Shown: positions 1 through 11,542, counted from the stretch's first letter. The stretch: 64,000 bases of DNA from Nodosilinea sp. FACHB-131 (GCF_014695395.1 NZ_JACJOF010000037.1:1-64000); one strand, 5' to 3'. Notes: generated from the sequence alone by a model not told the origin. A program made the numbers and translations.

Positions 1-2
1 AG

Positions 3-74
3 CAGCTGCCCGAAAACGCTGAGGCCATGCTCCACATTGCCATGATTCGCATCATGCTCAGGCGCTTAGCCTAA
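3..74 (+). mobile_element. C-terminal end of an IS5-type transposase (cut by window edge)
   Basis: The first 72 bases read as 23 codons and a stop, ending in MIRIMLRRLA. The pattern 'AMIRIMLRRLA' is the usual last helix of IS5-family DDE transposases in cyanobacteria. Only the tail is inside the window, so integrity cannot be judged. The 160 bases after the stop hold no gene I can support and may include the right end of the element. Confidence 0.6.
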
Positions 75-234
75 CTCGCTACACCTCTACCCCTTTTCAA
101 ACGCCCTCTTAGATTAAGCTCGCTATTGAACTTCTATCTGGAAGAAAGAGTACTGGGAAGACGGCTCAACTAGCTGGGTGAGCATTGGCAGTTGTGAAGA
201 GGATTAGTGTGCTGCTTGTTGCCTCCCAGCTATC

Positions 235-732
235 TCAAAGCACCTGTTCCCCTGCCCGTTTAAGAACTTGCTCAATCAATTGCTTACCTAGCCACATGCC
301 ACAGTGCTGTAACTGTCGAATTAGAGGTTGAACTTCATCGATGTGTCCGAGCTGTTTAGCCTTCAATAGAATCCCCAAGGTTCCAGTGCAAGACAAGCCG
401 TAGAGTTGGGCAATTTGACGACCTAGTTGATCGTCTAAAACCAATAGACAGTTCGCTTGAGTTAGACCAACTGCAATCACCTCAGCTTCGCCCTTGCCTA
501 GATCAGTCTCATTGGGAATTAATTCTGGAAAGGGCAAGGCAACAGGGCTGATCCAAGCCAGATCACCCAACGTTGGCACCTCAATACCCTGCGATCGCCC
601 CACTTCAAGCTCTTGAATAACAGCGGTAGGCACTTGAACCTGCTGATACAGCCTGGGAAGCAGACCGAGTTGAGAGACCTGATGCAGATACAGTAGAGGC
701 GAGGTATTAACGACAACAGGACGATCAGGCAT
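235..732 (-). CDS. DUF3368 PIN-domain protein, probable toxin
   Basis: A 165-residue protein with the DUF3368/PIN layout: the first acidic residues follow VVVNTSPLLYL near residue 8, a Glu sits in GKGEAEVIAVG (about residue 81), and LVLDDQLGRQIA (about residue 97) carries paired Asp residues. PIN proteins are Mg-dependent ribonucleases, and DUF3368 members usually pair with UPF0175 antitoxins. The upstream UPF0175 gene overlaps its start by 8 bases, which fits translational coupling in one operon. Full length for the family. The function as an RNase toxin is inferred from family and neighbour. Confidence 0.85.
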   Translation of the reverse strand: MPDRPVVVNTSPLLYLHQVSQLGLLPRLYQQVQVPTAVIQELEVGRSQGIEVPTLGDLAWISPVALPFPELIPNETDLGKGEAEVIAVGLTQANCLLVLDDQLGRQIAQLYGLSCTGTLGILLKAKQLGHIDEVQPLIRQLQHCGMWLGKQLIEQVLKRAGEQVL

Positions 733-976
733 TCTGAATGTCTTGTTCGAGTTCTTCTGCAGTCAGTTGAAATGGCGAGACATGGTAGCGCCCCAAGGTC
801 ATTAAAAAGGCGACCCGAGACATACCCGCTAATTGTGCCGCCCGCCCAGACGATAACTTGCCCATTTCAAACAACTTGACCGCTGCTAGCCTGGTTAGCT
901 CTTGAGAAATACTCTCTGGCGTTTCTTTCAGGCTAATTAGCACTTCTTCTGGAACCTGTACTTCAATCGTGGCCAT
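725..976 (-). CDS. UPF0175 family protein, probable antitoxin
   Basis: An 83-residue protein opening with a short beta strand (ATIEVQVPEEVLISL), followed by 'LAAVKLFEMGKLSSGRAAQLAGMSRVAF', the helix-turn-helix-like core typical of UPF0175. The family supplies the antitoxin of DUF3368 PIN toxins, and here it is the first gene of the pair, the usual order for antitoxins that repress their own operon. ATG start at 976 is preceded on the minus strand by CAAGGACAACT, a plausible ribosome binding site. Autoregulation is inferred. Confidence 0.85.
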   Translation of the reverse strand: MATIEVQVPEEVLISLKETPESISQELTRLAAVKLFEMGKLSSGRAAQLAGMSRVAFLMTLGRYHVSPFQLTAEELEQDIQNA

Positions 977-1299
977 AGTTGTCCTTGAGTGATATGCCAG
1001 TCATCTAGAGCATGAGTCAGGCTAAGAATCAGTTCTTTCATTATCACTGACCCACCTCCTCAATCACCAGCAACAGGCAGGTGCTGGGGGTGCGGAATGT
1101 GTAGGTTGCTTTCCTTATCTGTGACTCCCTCTGTTCCGGTGATACCATGATCGCCAAGCGCTTCTGTTAAAGGATTGAGCCGGGAGCAATGACCGTCCTG
1201 TCTGGGGAGAATGTAGAAAATTTTGGTGCTGAATTTATAACCATTCGCACTCATCGGCAGCGGTATTTTTGAGCGATCGCTAAGGATTCTTCAACAGTT
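977..1299. other. Intergenic stretch between divergent TA pair and sensor operon
   Basis: About 320 bases between the minus-strand antitoxin and the plus-strand multisensor kinase. It should hold both promoters. A 64-codon open frame on the minus strand (1060-1254) and a 34-codon one (ATG at 1041) show no recognisable protein pattern. One HIP1 octamer lies at about 1273. Nothing else can be supported. Confidence 0.5.
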
Positions 1300-4200
1300 T
1301 TGCAGAATATTGCAGGCTATACCCTCCAACGGGCTATTCATGAGGGAGCGCACACCCGAGTCTATGCTGGGGTGACCCAGCCGGGCGAGCAACCGGTGGT
1401 GGTTAAGCTGCTCAAAGCGGACTATCCCTCTTTAGAAGAGATCACGCGTCTTAGACACGAATTTAGCATTCTGGATGGCTTGGACAGCCCAAAGATTATC
1501 AAGGCGCTGGCGCTAGAGCCCTACCAAAACGGGCTGGCGCTAGTGCTAGAAGACTTTGGCGGCATTGCTCTAAGCGACTATCTAGAGCAACGTCCGCTGA
1601 GCAGCAACGAGTTTCTTGCCATTGCCCTCCAGCTCACCGCTGCGCTAGCGACATTACACCAGAGCCAGATTGTTCACAAAGACATCAACCCCCGCAACAT
1701 CCTGATTCACCCGGCCAGTGGACAGGTCAAACTGATTGACTTCGACATTGCCTCGCGCCTGTCTCGAGAAAACCCAACCGCGAGCCGTCCCACACTGCTC
1801 GAAGGAACCCTTGCCTATCTCTCGCCAGAACAAACCGGGCGCATGAATCGGACGATCGACTATCGCGCCGATTTCTACTCCCTGGGGGTGACCTTTTACG
1901 AAATGCTGACTGGGCAGATGCCCTTTCCGACCACTGACCCGCTGGAGCTGGTGCATTGCCACATCGCCAAAACCCCCGCTGCCCCCGATCAGCTCCGTCC
2001 CGACCTGCCCACTGCCCTGGCTGACCTGGTGATGAAACTGCTGGAGAAGACAGCGGAGGATCGCTACCAGAGTGCGCTGGGGCTCAAGGCCGATCTGGAC
2101 CGCTGTCAGCAACAGCTGCGGGAGTCGGGAACCATCGTCCCTTTCCCCATTGGTCAACTCGACTGTTTTAGCCAGTTTCTTATTCCCCAAACCCTATACG
2201 GTCGGGACAACGAAGTAGCTACCCTGCTGGCAGCGTTTGAGCAGGTCAGTGCCGGAGCAGCGGAACTGATGCTGGTGAGCGGATATTCGGGTATTGGCAA
2301 AACCTCTCTGGTGCAGGAAGTTCATAAGCCCATTGCTCGGCAGCGGGGGTACTTTATTGCCGGTAAGTTTGATCAATTCAAGCGCAATAGCCCCTATGCG
2401 TCGCTGACCCAGGCTTTTCAAGAGCTGATGCGGCAGCTGCTGACAGAAAGTGACGACCGGATTGCCCAGTGGAAAGCCAAGCTGCTGGCGGCTTTGGGCA
2501 CGAATGGCCAGATCGTGGTGGAGGTGATTCCGGAGGTTGAGCGGATCATCGGGCCTCAGCCGGCGGTGCCCCAACTGGGGGTCTCGGAAGCGCAAAATCG
2601 GTTTAATCGGGTTTTCCAGCAGTTCATTGGGGTGTTTAGCCAGCCGGAGCATCCCCTGGTCATTTTTTTGGATGACTTGCAGTGGGCTGATCTGCCTTCC
2701 CTAAAGCTGATCGAGCTGCTGGTGACGAATCCGGAGAGCCAGTATTTGCTGCTGCTGGGTGCCTACCGCGACAACGAGGTCAGCTTAGCCCACCCCTTAA
2801 TGCACACCCTGGAGCAGATGCAAGCCGCTGGGGCCACGGTGCGCAATCTTGTGCTGCAACCGCTGAAGCAGCCCGAGGTCAGTCAGCTGGTGGCCGATAC
2901 GCTCCACACTGACGCAGCTCAAGCCCAATCTCTGGCCCAGCTGATCTTTAAGAAAACCCAGGGCAACCCCTTCTTTGTCACCCAGATTTTGAAATCGCTG
3001 CACCAGGACGGGCTGCTCTGGTTCGATTTTGACCAGGGCCAGTGGTGCTGGGATGAAGCGGTGTTGCAGAGCGTTGACATAACGGAGAACGTGGTGGAAC
3101 TGATGGTGAATCAGATCCAGAAACTCTCTGCTAAGACCCAGCAGGTGTTAAAGCTGGCGGCCTGCATTGGGGATAAATTTTCCCTGGATATGCTGGCGAT
3201 CGTGAACGAAGCCTCTCAAACAGAAACGGCTGTCGATCTGTGGGAAGCCCTACAAGCGGAATTTGTGATGCCCCTCACCCAGGCCTACAAAATTCCCCTG
3301 GTACTGGATTTAGACAAAACTCCTGATGAAGGGTTGGTTGAGCAAGCGGCGGAAAAAACCACCGCTCAGATCGTCTACCGGTTTCTGCACGACCGGGTGC
3401 AGCAGGCCGCTTACTCGTTAATTCCAGAGGCGCAACGGCGGTCAACCCATCTCAAAATTGGTCAACTGCTGCTGCAAAATATTCCAGCGGCAGAGCGCAA
3501 TGACAACATTTTTGCGATCGCCAATCAGCTCAACTACGGCGTCGGTTTACTGACCTCAGAGGCTGAAGCCTACCAGATGGCCGAGATCAACTGGGTGGCA
3601 GGCCAAAAGGCCAAAGCCGCTGCCGCCTATGACTCGGCCCTGCGCTACCTGTTGGTGGGCCTGGAACTGTTGCCAGAAACTAGCTGGCAGCAGCAGTATG
3701 ACCTGACCCTGGCCCTGCACAATGCCGCCGTTGAGACAGCCTACCTAAACGGTGATTTTGACCAGATGGAGGCCTGGGCCGCAATTGTTTTGCGTCAGGG
3801 GCGATCGCCCCTAGACACCATGACGGTGTACGAGGTCAAAATTCAGGCCTGTATGGCCCGGATAAAACAGCTAGAAGCGGTGCACTTGGGGTTGCAGGCG
3901 CTGGAACGGCTGGGGGTGAGCCTGACGTCGTCGCCCACCTTGGCCGACATTCAGCAGGTGCTGACCCAAACCGCTGGCCAGCTGGAGGGCAAAAGCTCCG
4001 CTGACCTGCTCAACCTCCCTCCTATTCGCGACGCCGAGAAACTCGCCACCATTCGCATGCTGACCAGTCTCGGATCGCCCTGTTATCAGGCCGCACCGAT
4101 GCTGTTTCCTTTAGTGATCTGCGAACAGATCGGTCTCTCCCTGCGCTATGGCAATTCGCCCTTCGCCGCCTACAGCTACGTGTGCTATGGGGTGATTCTC

Positions 4201-7200
4201 AACGGCATTTTGCAAGACAGTGAGGCGGCCTATCGGTTTGGCCAGCTCGCCCTCCAAGTGGTCGAAAAGTTTAACGCGGTAGATCTAAAAGCCAGCGTTA
4301 GCTTTATCGCCGGGGCCTGCACGCTGCACGGCAAAATTCACGTGCGCGAAACCCTGCCTCTACTGTGGGAGGGCTACCAAAGCGGTCTGGAAAACGGCCA
4401 GCTTGAATACGGCGGTTACGCAGCGATTCAGCGCTGCCACCATGCTTATTTGATGGGGCAGGAACTGCCCAAACTCGCGGCTGAAATGGCGACGATTAGC
4501 ACCACCCTGGCTCAGCTCAAGCAGGACAACGCCCTGGGCTGGAATCAGATTGTGCAGCAATCGGTGCAAAATTTGATTGACTCGCCGGAGCACCCAAGCC
4601 GCCTCCAGGGAGCCGTCTACCAGGAAGCAGCGGCCTTGCCCCTGCTCAAGGCTGGTAACGATCGCACCGGCCTGCACTACTTCTACCTCAACAAGCTGAT
4701 ACTCAGCTATCTGTTTGGCCAGTATGACCAAGCCCTAGAGGATGCGGGGTTAGCTGAACAGTACCTGGATGGGGTGAAGGGATTTTTAGTGGTGCCGGTA
4801 TTCCAGTTCTACGATGTGCTGACCCGTCTGGCCCTGGGCATAGCTGGAGCCCTGCCCCTCGACTCGGTGCTCAGCCAAGTCGAGCAGAACCAGGCGGCTC
4901 TGCGGCGGTCGGCCCAGTACGCGCCGATGAATTTTCAGCACAAGCTGGATCTGGTGGAAGCGGAGCAGGCCCGCCTGCTGGGTCAGCCCTGGCTGGCGAT
5001 GGAGCACTACGATCGCGCCATCGCCGGCGCCCGAGAGCAGGGCTATGTGCAAGAAGAGGCGATCGCCAATGAGCGAGCCGCCGAGTTTTACCAGGCTCAG
5101 GGCCGCGACAAAGTGGCCCAGGTCTACCGAGCCGAGGCCTACTACGGCTACCTGCGCTGGGGTGCGATCGCCAAGGCCCAGGCGCTAAATGCCCAGTATT
5201 CCGCCCTGGGCACCCAGACCTCTAGGCAAGAGCCCGGCCCGACGACAGCCTCGCTCACCAGCAGCTCGGTATCCACGAGCGGGCTTAAAGGCTTTGATCT
5301 CGCCACCGTCATCAAGGCCTCCCAGGCCCTGTCTGGGGAAATCGTGCTGAGCGACCTGCTCACCAAGCTGATGCAGATCGTGCTGGAAAATGCCGGGGCG
5401 GAGCAAGGGGCTTTACTGCTGGATACCGATGGACAGTTGGCGATCGCAGTCTCGGGCCAAGTCTCGAGCGAAGTTTCGGGCACGGGGGACGGTGATCGGG
5501 TGGCCGTGCAGCAGGGTGAGGCCGGGACTGGGAGCGATCGCGACAGTAGCGCTCCGTTGCCCCTGCCGCTGTCGGTGATCAACTACGTCGCCAGAACCCA
5601 GACCGCCCTGGTGCTCAGCGATGCCACCGCCGAAGACCTGTTTGCCACCGATCCCTACATCCTCGCTCACCAACCCAAATCCGTTCTGTGTGCTCCCCTG
5701 CTGCACCAGGGGAAACTGACGGGGCTGCTGTACTTAGAGAACAACCTCACCCCCGGTGCCTTTACCCCGGATCGTTTGGAGGTCTTGCAGCTGCTGGCGG
5801 CCCAAGCTGCCATTTCGATTGAAAATGCCCGCCTCTACGCTGATCTGGAGGAGGCCAACCGCACCCTGGAGGCCAAAGTGGGCGATCGCACCCTAGAACT
5901 GCGGGACAAAAACGTTCTGTTGCAGCAGGAGATTCAGGAACGGCAGCGGGCCGAAGCGGCGGCTATGGTCGCCAGCCGCGCCAAAAGCGAGTTTCTCGCC
6001 AACATGAGCCATGAACTGCGCACGCCCCTGAACGGCATTTTGGGCTATAGCCAGGTGCTCAAAAAGCACCAGACCCTCACCGAGCCGCAGCGGCAGGGTA
6101 TCAATATCATCCATCGCTGCGGCGAGTACCTGCTGACGCTGATTGACGATGTGCTCGATTTGTCAAAAATCGAAGCGCGCAAAATGGAGCTGCACCCGGA
6201 GGCCTTTCACCTACCCCGCTTTCTCGAAAACCTGGTAGAAATCTGCCGCATTCGCGCCAGCCAGAAGCAGATTGCATTGACTTACGAGGTGATCGCGCCC
6301 CTGCCCGACTATGTCTACGCCGATGAAAAGCGGCTTCAGCAGGTGCTGCTGAACCTTCTGGGCAACGCCGTCAAGTTTACCGAGGCGGGTCAGGTCTCGC
6401 TGAAGGTTGGCCCGGCCCAGGCCTGGGCCGTTGGGAGCGATACCGGGAGCGATCGCCAAGGCGCGGTCCCTGCCGCCGCAACCTCTACCGCTAATCTGAT
6501 TCGCTTTGAAGTCGTCGATACGGGCGTGGGCATTGCCCCTGGGCAGCTGGCGCAGATCTTTGACCCGTTTCACCGCACGCCAGAGTCGGGGCGACACACC
6601 GACGGCACGGGGCTGGGGCTAGCGATTAGTCGCCAGCTGGTGCAGCTAATGGGCAGCGATATTGGCGTCAGCAGCGAACTGGGTCAAGGCAGTCGGTTCT
6701 GGTTCGATCTTGACCTGGCGGCATCTCAGCCGGGCGAGACGGTCAGCCCCACCACCAGGCAGGTGATCGTCGGCTATGGGGGCGATCGCCGCACCGTTTT
6801 GGTAGTGGACGACAAGGACTATAACCGGGCCGTCATCGTCGACTTTTTGGCCCCCCTCGGCTTTCAGCTGCTAGAGGCGACCAACGGCCAGGAGGGGCTG
6901 GCCCTAGCGGTGCAGCACCGGCCCGATGTCGTACTGGTCGATCTGGTGATGCCGCTGATGGATGGGTTTGAAATGACCCGTCGGTTAAAACAAATCCCGG
7001 CGTTGCAAACCGTGGTTGCGATCGCCATTTCCGCCAGCGTGATGGAATTTGACTATCGTCAGAGCCAGTTAGCCTGCTGCGATGATTTTCTGCCCAAGCC
7101 CATCCATGAACCGGCCCTGCTGGCAAAGCTCCAGCTTCACCTGGGTCTGGAATGGCTATACGATCCTACCCCCCCAGCCCCGCTGCCCGCTGCCTCGCCC

Positions 7201-7434
7201 CAACTTTCCCTTCTCCCCCTTGCCCCCGCCGCCATTCCCTCTGGGTCTGAACTTGACACCTTGCTCAACCTCGCTCTGATGGGAGATCTCAAAGGCGTCG
7301 TGGCCCATGCCGATCGGATCGAACAGCAGCAGCCGCAGTGGGCCCCTTTTACCACTCAGCTCAAGCAGTTAGCCCTAAGCTATAAGGGAAGACAGGCCAT
7401 CGACCTGATTAAACGTTATCAACCACCGGTATGA
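1300..7434 (+). CDS. Multi-sensor hybrid kinase: Ser/Thr kinase, AAA ATPase, GAF, histidine kinase, receiver
   Basis: A 2044-residue signalling protein. Domains in order: a Ser/Thr kinase-like domain (residues 1-270) with catalytic Asp128 in HKDINPRN and a DFD (residue 147) in place of DFG; an AAA/STAND-type ATPase with Walker [10 protein letters not shown] at 328-336 and Walker [11 protein letters not shown] near 457; a long helical repeat region (about 700-1310); a GAF domain (about 1333-1520); a histidine kinase with phospho-acceptor His1571 in SHELRTPL and ATP lid GTGLGL; and a receiver with Asp1881 in LVDLVMP. It resembles the cyanobacterial HstK-type kinases. The only usable start is TTG at 1300, since the frame opens at 1273 without ATG or GTG. 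Its stop overlaps the next kinase gene. The signal sensed is unknown. Confidence 0.9.
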   Translation: MQNIAGYTLQRAIHEGAHTRVYAGVTQPGEQPVVVKLLKADYPSLEEITRLRHEFSILDGLDSPKIIKALALEPYQNGLALVLEDFGGIALSDYLEQRPLSSNEFLAIALQLTAALATLHQSQIVHKDINPRNILIHPASGQVKLIDFDIASRLSRENPTASRPTLLEGTLAYLSPEQTGRMNRTIDYRADFYSLGVTFYEMLTGQMPFPTTDPLELVHCHIAKTPAAPDQLRPDLPTALADLVMKLLEKTAEDRYQSALGLKADLDRCQQQLRESGTIVPFPIGQLDCFSQFLIPQTLYGRDNEVATLLAAFEQVSAGAAELMLVSGYSGIGKTSLVQEVHKPIARQRGYFIAGKFDQFKRNSPYASLTQAFQELMRQLLTESDDRIAQWKAKLLAALGTNGQIVVEVIPEVERIIGPQPAVPQLGVSEAQNRFNRVFQQFIGVFSQPEHPLVIFLDDLQWADLPSLKLIELLVTNPESQYLLLLGAYRDNEVSLAHPLMHTLEQMQAAGATVRNLVLQPLKQPEVSQLVADTLHTDAAQAQSLAQLIFKKTQGNPFFVTQILKSLHQDGLLWFDFDQGQWCWDEAVLQSVDITENVVELMVNQIQKLSAKTQQVLKLAACIGDKFSLDMLAIVNEASQTETAVDLWEALQAEFVMPLTQAYKIPLVLDLDKTPDEGLVEQAAEKTTAQIVYRFLHDRVQQAAYSLIPEAQRRSTHLKIGQLLLQNIPAAERNDNIFAIANQLNYGVGLLTSEAEAYQMAEINWVAGQKAKAAAAYDSALRYLLVGLELLPETSWQQQYDLTLALHNAAVETAYLNGDFDQMEAWAAIVLRQGRSPLDTMTVYEVKIQACMARIKQLEAVHLGLQALERLGVSLTSSPTLADIQQVLTQTAGQLEGKSSADLLNLPPIRDAEKLATIRMLTSLGSPCYQAAPMLFPLVICEQIGLSLRYGNSPFAAYSYVCYGVILNGILQDSEAAYRFGQLALQVVEKFNAVDLKASVSFIAGACTLHGKIHVRETLPLLWEGYQSGLENGQLEYGGYAAIQRCHHAYLMGQELPKLAAEMATISTTLAQLKQDNALGWNQIVQQSVQNLIDSPEHPSRLQGAVYQEAAALPLLKAGNDRTGLHYFYLNKLILSYLFGQYDQALEDAGLAEQYLDGVKGFLVVPVFQFYDVLTRLALGIAGALPLDSVLSQVEQNQAALRRSAQYAPMNFQHKLDLVEAEQARLLGQPWLAMEHYDRAIAGAREQGYVQEEAIANERAAEFYQAQGRDKVAQVYRAEAYYGYLRWGAIAKAQALNAQYSALGTQTSRQEPGPTTASLTSSSVSTSGLKGFDLATVIKASQALSGEIVLSDLLTKLMQIVLENAGAEQGALLLDTDGQLAIAVSGQVSSEVSGTGDGDRVAVQQGEAGTGSDRDSSAPLPLPLSVINYVARTQTALVLSDATAEDLFATDPYILAHQPKSVLCAPLLHQGKLTGLLYLENNLTPGAFTPDRLEVLQLLAAQAAISIENARLYADLEEANRTLEAKVGDRTLELRDKNVLLQQEIQERQRAEAAAMVASRAKSEFLANMSHELRTPLNGILGYSQVLKKHQTLTEPQRQGINIIHRCGEYLLTLIDDVLDLSKIEARKMELHPEAFHLPRFLENLVEICRIRASQKQIALTYEVIAPLPDYVYADEKRLQQVLLNLLGNAVKFTEAGQVSLKVGPAQAWAVGSDTGSDRQGAVPAAATSTANLIRFEVVDTGVGIAPGQLAQIFDPFHRTPESGRHTDGTGLGLAISRQLVQLMGSDIGVSSELGQGSRFWFDLDLAASQPGETVSPTTRQVIVGYGGDRRTVLVVDDKDYNRAVIVDFLAPLGFQLLEATNGQEGLALAVQHRPDVVLVDLVMPLMDGFEMTRRLKQIPALQTVVAIAISASVMEFDYRQSQLACCDDFLPKPIHEPALLAKLQLHLGLEWLYDPTPPAPLPAASPQLSLLPLAPAAIPSGSELDTLLNLALMGDLKGVVAHADRIEQQQPQWAPFTTQLKQLALSYKGRQAIDLIKRYQPPV

Positions 7435-9125
7435 GTGAGGATACGGAGAAGACTGCGACTATTCTGGTAGTGGATGACACCCCGACCAACCTCGATGTGC
7501 TGTTTGATTTTTTGAACAATGCCGGGTTCAAAGTGCTGTTTGCCGAGGATGGCGAAAGCGCCCTGGAGAAGGCTCAGTACGCCAACCCAGACCTGATTTT
7601 GCTCGACATTCTGATGCCAGGTATGGACGGCTTTGAAACCTGCCAACGCCTGAAGCAGCAGGAAGCAACCGCCGTCATTCCGGTGATTTTTCTGACCGCC
7701 CTGACGGAAACCACGGACAAAGTGAAGGGCTTGGCGTTGGGGGCCGTGGATTTTATCACCAAACCGTTGCAGTACGAAGAGGTGCTGGCCCGGGTGAAAA
7801 CCCACCTGCGCCTCCAGAGCCTAACGCAACAGCTGCAAGCCCAAAACATGCAGCTCGCGCGCGAGGTGCAGGAGCGCACCGAGGCCGAAGCCGCTCTGCA
7901 GCGCCAAAATCAGCGATCGCAGCTGTTCGCCGACGTCACCCTCAAGGTGCGCCAGTCTTTGCAGATTGATGAAATCCTGCAAACGGCGGTCACAGAGGTT
8001 AAAAACATTCTCCAGGCCGACCGGGTGCTGATCTATCGCCTCTGGCCCGATGGCACCGGCAGTGGGGTGGCCGAGGCGGTGGGGCCGGGTTTGCCCCAGG
8101 TTATGGGGGTGGTCTTTCCCCAAGAGGTGTTCCCCATCGCATCGAAGGAACAGTACCGTCAAGGGCGGATTCGCAGCTTAGTCGATGTCGCCCACGATCA
8201 GCAGGTCGCGCCTTGCCTGGTTGGGTTTTTGCAGCAGTTCGAGGTCCAGGCCAAGCTGGTGGTGCCTATTCTCGCCCAGGGCGACCTGTGGGGCCTATTG
8301 ATTGCCCACCAATGTGCTGGCCCCCGGCATTGGACAGGGTTTGAAACCGAGTTGCTCCAGCAGCTCGCCGACCAAATTGCGATCGCCCTGACCCAGGCAC
8401 AGCTCCTAGAACAGGAGACCCTCCAGCGGCAGGAGCTCGCCCGCTCCAATGCCGAACTCCAGCAGTTTGCCTATATTGCCTCCCACGATCTGCAAGAGCC
8501 GCTGCGCATGGTCACCAGCTACCTGCAACTCCTGGAGCGCCGCTACAAAGGCCAACTCGACACCGATGCCGACGACTTTATTCAGTTTGCTGTCGATGGG
8601 GCCCTGCGCATGCGCACCCTGATCAACGATCTGCTGACCTATTCGCGCATTGGCACCCGGGGGCATGCCTTTGAACTGACTAGCTGTACCGCTGCGGTGG
8701 AGCAGGCGATCGCCAATCTCAAGCTCGCGATCGAAGAGAGTGGGGCCGTCGTCACCTACTCAGACTTACCCCAGCTCCAGGCTGATCCCACCCAGCTGAT
8801 CCAGCTGTTCCAGAACCTGATCAGCAATGCGATTAAGTTTCGTAGTGAGGCTCCCGTTCGCATTGCGATTGCTGTCAGCCAAACGGAAGATGCCTGGCTG
8901 TTTTCCGTCCAGGATAATGGCATTGGCCTTGACCCCCAGTACGCTGACCAAATCTTTGTCATCTTTCAACGGCTCAATAACCGCACCCACTATCCGGGCA
9001 CGGGCATTGGGCTGGCGGTGTGCAAAAAAATCGTGGAGCGGCACGGCGGTAGGATCTGGGTGGAGGCTGACCTTGACCAAGGAGCAACCTTCTACTTCAC
9101 CATTCCCCAGGGAGGCATGACATGA
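7431..9125 (+). CDS. Receiver-GAF-histidine kinase
   Basis: A 564-residue sensor kinase. An N-terminal receiver (about 10-125) has its phospho-Asp in [12 protein letters not shown] coiled linker leads to a phytochrome-type GAF domain (about 160-320), then a HisKA helix with His352 in SHDLQEPLR and an HATPase domain with N box NLISNAIKF and GTGIGLAV. The kinase half is of the bacteriophytochrome/Cph1 type that partners Rcp1-like receivers, and such a receiver is the next gene. In the GAF domain Cys262 occupies the place of the chromophore Cys of cyanobacteriochromes but is followed by Leu, not His, so bilin binding is doubtful. ATG overlaps the previous stop as ATGA. Confidence 0.9.
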   Translation: MSEDTEKTATILVVDDTPTNLDVLFDFLNNAGFKVLFAEDGESALEKAQYANPDLILLDILMPGMDGFETCQRLKQQEATAVIPVIFLTALTETTDKVKGLALGAVDFITKPLQYEEVLARVKTHLRLQSLTQQLQAQNMQLAREVQERTEAEAALQRQNQRSQLFADVTLKVRQSLQIDEILQTAVTEVKNILQADRVLIYRLWPDGTGSGVAEAVGPGLPQVMGVVFPQEVFPIASKEQYRQGRIRSLVDVAHDQQVAPCLVGFLQQFEVQAKLVVPILAQGDLWGLLIAHQCAGPRHWTGFETELLQQLADQIAIALTQAQLLEQETLQRQELARSNAELQQFAYIASHDLQEPLRMVTSYLQLLERRYKGQLDTDADDFIQFAVDGALRMRTLINDLLTYSRIGTRGHAFELTSCTAAVEQAIANLKLAIEESGAVVTYSDLPQLQADPTQLIQLFQNLISNAIKFRSEAPVRIAIAVSQTEDAWLFSVQDNGIGLDPQYADQIFVIFQRLNNRTHYPGTGIGLAVCKKIVERHGGRIWVEADLDQGATFYFTIPQGGMT

Positions 9126-9574
9126 TGGTGCCGTCCAGAAGCGTGGTACATCCCATCGAAATTTTGCTCGTGGAAGATAACCCTGGCGACATCCGGCTGA
9201 CTCAAGAAGTGCTGAAGGAAGGCTCGATTCGCAATCACCTGAGCGTAGTGGATGACGGCGAGAAGGCGATCGCTTTTTTGAACCACATGGCTCCCTACCG
9301 CCACGCGCCCCATCCCAACCTGGTGCTGCTGGATCTAAACCTACCCCGCCGCAGCGGCTTAGACGTGCTGAGGATGATTAAAACCAGTGCTGTGCTCAGG
9401 CACATTCCGGTGATTGTCTTTACCAGCTCCCAAGCCGAAGACGATATCAATCGTGCCTATGACCTCCACGCCAACTGCTACATCACCAAACCCCTCGATC
9501 TGGAGCAGTTTAGCCGCAGCATCAGATCCATCGAAGATTTCTGGCTGTCTGCCGTAGAACTGCCGTCGGAGTAA
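9122..9574 (+). CDS. Rcp1-type single-domain response regulator
   Basis: A 150-residue receiver without an output domain. It starts its fold with IEILLVEDNPGDIRLT, has the phospho-Asp in LVLLDLNLPRRSG, the conserved Thr/Ser in VFTSS and Lys in YITKPLD. The NPGDIRL signature and about 145-residue length are those of Rcp1, the phospho-receiver of cyanobacterial phytochrome Cph1. It overlaps the preceding phytochrome-like kinase by ATGA and is 3 bases from the next kinase gene, so it most likely shuttles phosphate between them. A second ATG at 9125 is possible as start. Confidence 0.92.
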   Translation: MMVPSRSVVHPIEILLVEDNPGDIRLTQEVLKEGSIRNHLSVVDDGEKAIAFLNHMAPYRHAPHPNLVLLDLNLPRRSGLDVLRMIKTSAVLRHIPVIVFTSSQAEDDINRAYDLHANCYITKPLDLEQFSRSIRSIEDFWLSAVELPSE

Positions 9575-9577
9575 CCT

Positions 9578-11542
9578 ATGGTTCCCCAAGCCCCCATCCA
9601 CGTTTTGCTGATTGAGGATAACCCTGGCGATCGACGGCTGATACAGGAGCTGCTGCGGGAGGTGACCTCGGTGGCCATCCAGCTCGACTACGCCGACAGT
9701 CTAGGGCAGGGCATGCAGTATCTCAAGCAGACTGCCTTCGACGTCGTGCTGCTAGACCTGTTTCTGCCCGACAGTCAGGGGTTCGCCACCTTCACCCAGC
9801 TACATCAGCAGGAGCGCAAAACCCCGATTATCGTCACTACCGGCCTAAACGATGAAACCCTGGCGCTCAACGCCGTGCAGGCCGGAGCCCAAGATTACCT
9901 GGTCAAAGGCCAGATCACTGGCGAGCTGCTGGTGCGCTCCATCCGCTATGCGATCGAACGCAAGCGGGCAGAGCAAAAGATCCGCGAGCAAGCGGCGCTG
10001 CTCGATATTGCCACCGACGCTATTCTCGTTCGCGACGGGCAACACCAGATTCTGTTTTGGAATCGGGGCGCTGAGCGGCTGTACGGGTGGACGGCGGCAG
10101 AGGCTCTGGGGCAAAAAGCTACCGAGCTGCTCTATGCCGAAGACAATCTAGGGCAAATGCAGCAGGTTCAGCAGCAGTTAATGCTCGACAACGAGTGGCA
10201 CGGGGAACTCAATCAAATCACTAAGACCGGGCAATCCATCATCGTTGAAAGCCGGTGGACTCTGGTGCGCGACGATGACGGCCAACCCCAATTTATTCTG
10301 GTGGTGAGCACCGATGTTACTAGCAAAAAACAGCTAGAGGCACAGTTTTTTCGCGCCCAGCGCTTAGAGAGTATCGGCACCCTGGCCAGCGGCATTGCCC
10401 ACGATCTCAACAATATCTTAACCCCCGTCTTAGCCACCTCTCAACTCCTCCAGATGGAGGCGTTTCATCAGGATGAACGCAGCCTAGAACTGCTTCAGAT
10501 TTTAGAGATAAATGCTCGACGCGGCGGCGATATTATTAAGCAGGTGTTGTCTTTTGCCCGGGGAGGTGAAGGCAAAAATACGATATTGCAAGCTGGGCAT
10601 TTGATTCGTGAAATTCAGCAGATTATTCGCGGCACTTTTCCTAAATCTATTGAACTGCGGGTAGATATTTCTAGGGATCTGTGGACCGTTGTGGGTAACG
10701 CCACCCAGCTCCACCAAGTGCTGATGAATTTATGCGTTAACGCCCGCGATGCCATGCCCCAAGGGGGAACCCTGAAAATTTCGGCAGAAAACCTGACCCT
10801 AGACGAAGGGTGTACCCGCACAAACCTCGACGCTAGAGCCGGAACCTATGTTGCAATTGCTGTTACCGATAGCGGCTGCGGCATTGCGCCTGAGCTGCTC
10901 GATCGCATATTTGAACCGTTCTTTACGTCCAAAGAAATTGGCAAAGGTACCGGGTTGGGACTGTCAACGGTGCTAGGAATTGTGAAGAGCCATCACGGTT
11001 TTATTACCGTCTCCAGCCTGCCCGATCAGGGAACTGAGTTCAAAATTTTCCTGCCAGCGGTCATGGTTGCTGACCCTCCAGCGCGGAGTCCTGCCGAAGT
11101 CTGGATCGGCAATCAAGAGCTGATTTTGGTCGTCGACGATGAAGCCCCCATTCGGGAGGTAACTAAAGCCACCCTGGAGGCCTACAACTATCGCGTGTTA
11201 ACTGCCGGTGATGGTCTCGATGCGATCGCTCTCTATGTTCAACACCAACACGACATTCGCCTGGTGATCATGGATTTGATGATGCCTGCTTTGGATGGGG
11301 CTACCACCTTCCGAATCTTGCACAAACTCAATCCCCAGGTGAATGTAATTGCTGTCAGTGGGTTGCCGTATCAAAATGCTGAACTGACCTCCGTTGCTGC
11401 TCTCGAAATTCAAAGCTTTTTACCCAAGCCTTACACTGTCGACGAATTACTTCAAGTCGTAGACGAAGCGCTGAAGCCTAAGGACCATCGGCAAGCCGGT
11501 TTGGCCCGTCAGGCCGGCATTGGCCGCTGTGAAAGCGAGTGA
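9578..11542 (+). CDS. Hybrid histidine kinase: receiver-PAS-kinase-receiver
   Basis: A 654-residue protein. The first receiver (about 5-125) has Asp in VVLLDLFLPDS and its NPGDRRLIQ helix resembles the preceding Rcp1-like gene. A PAS domain follows (about 145-255; FWNRGAERLYGWTAAEA). The kinase has His near residue 271 in ASGIAHDLNNIL, the class in which the H box is followed by DLNN, and an ATP-binding domain with NLCVNARDAMP and GTGLGLSTV. A second receiver (about 510-630) has Asp in VIMDLMMPAL. It is the last gene of the four-gene phosphorelay operon. Its downstream target is not apparent; no DNA-binding output gene lies next to it. Confidence 0.9.
   Translation: MVPQAPIHVLLIEDNPGDRRLIQELLREVTSVAIQLDYADSLGQGMQYLKQTAFDVVLLDLFLPDSQGFATFTQLHQQERKTPIIVTTGLNDETLALNAVQAGAQDYLVKGQITGELLVRSIRYAIERKRAEQKIREQAALLDIATDAILVRDGQHQILFWNRGAERLYGWTAAEALGQKATELLYAEDNLGQMQQVQQQLMLDNEWHGELNQITKTGQSIIVESRWTLVRDDDGQPQFILVVSTDVTSKKQLEAQFFRAQRLESIGTLASGIAHDLNNILTPVLATSQLLQMEAFHQDERSLELLQILEINARRGGDIIKQVLSFARGGEGKNTILQAGHLIREIQQIIRGTFPKSIELRVDISRDLWTVVGNATQLHQVLMNLCVNARDAMPQGGTLKISAENLTLDEGCTRTNLDARAGTYVAIAVTDSGCGIAPELLDRIFEPFFTSKEIGKGTGLGLSTVLGIVKSHHGFITVSSLPDQGTEFKIFLPAVMVADPPARSPAEVWIGNQELILVVDDEAPIREVTKATLEAYNYRVLTAGDGLDAIALYVQHQHDIRLVIMDLMMPALDGATTFRILHKLNPQVNVIAVSGLPYQNAELTSVAALEIQSFLPKPYTVDELLQVVDEALKPKDHRQAGLARQAGIGRCESE

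Noticed and set aside
1060-1254. 64-codon minus-strand frame
   Set aside because: No protein pattern and composition like non-coding DNA.
5148-5582. Long minus-strand frames inside the multisensor kinase
   Set aside because: They are open by codon bias opposite a GC-rich gene with clear domains on the plus strand.
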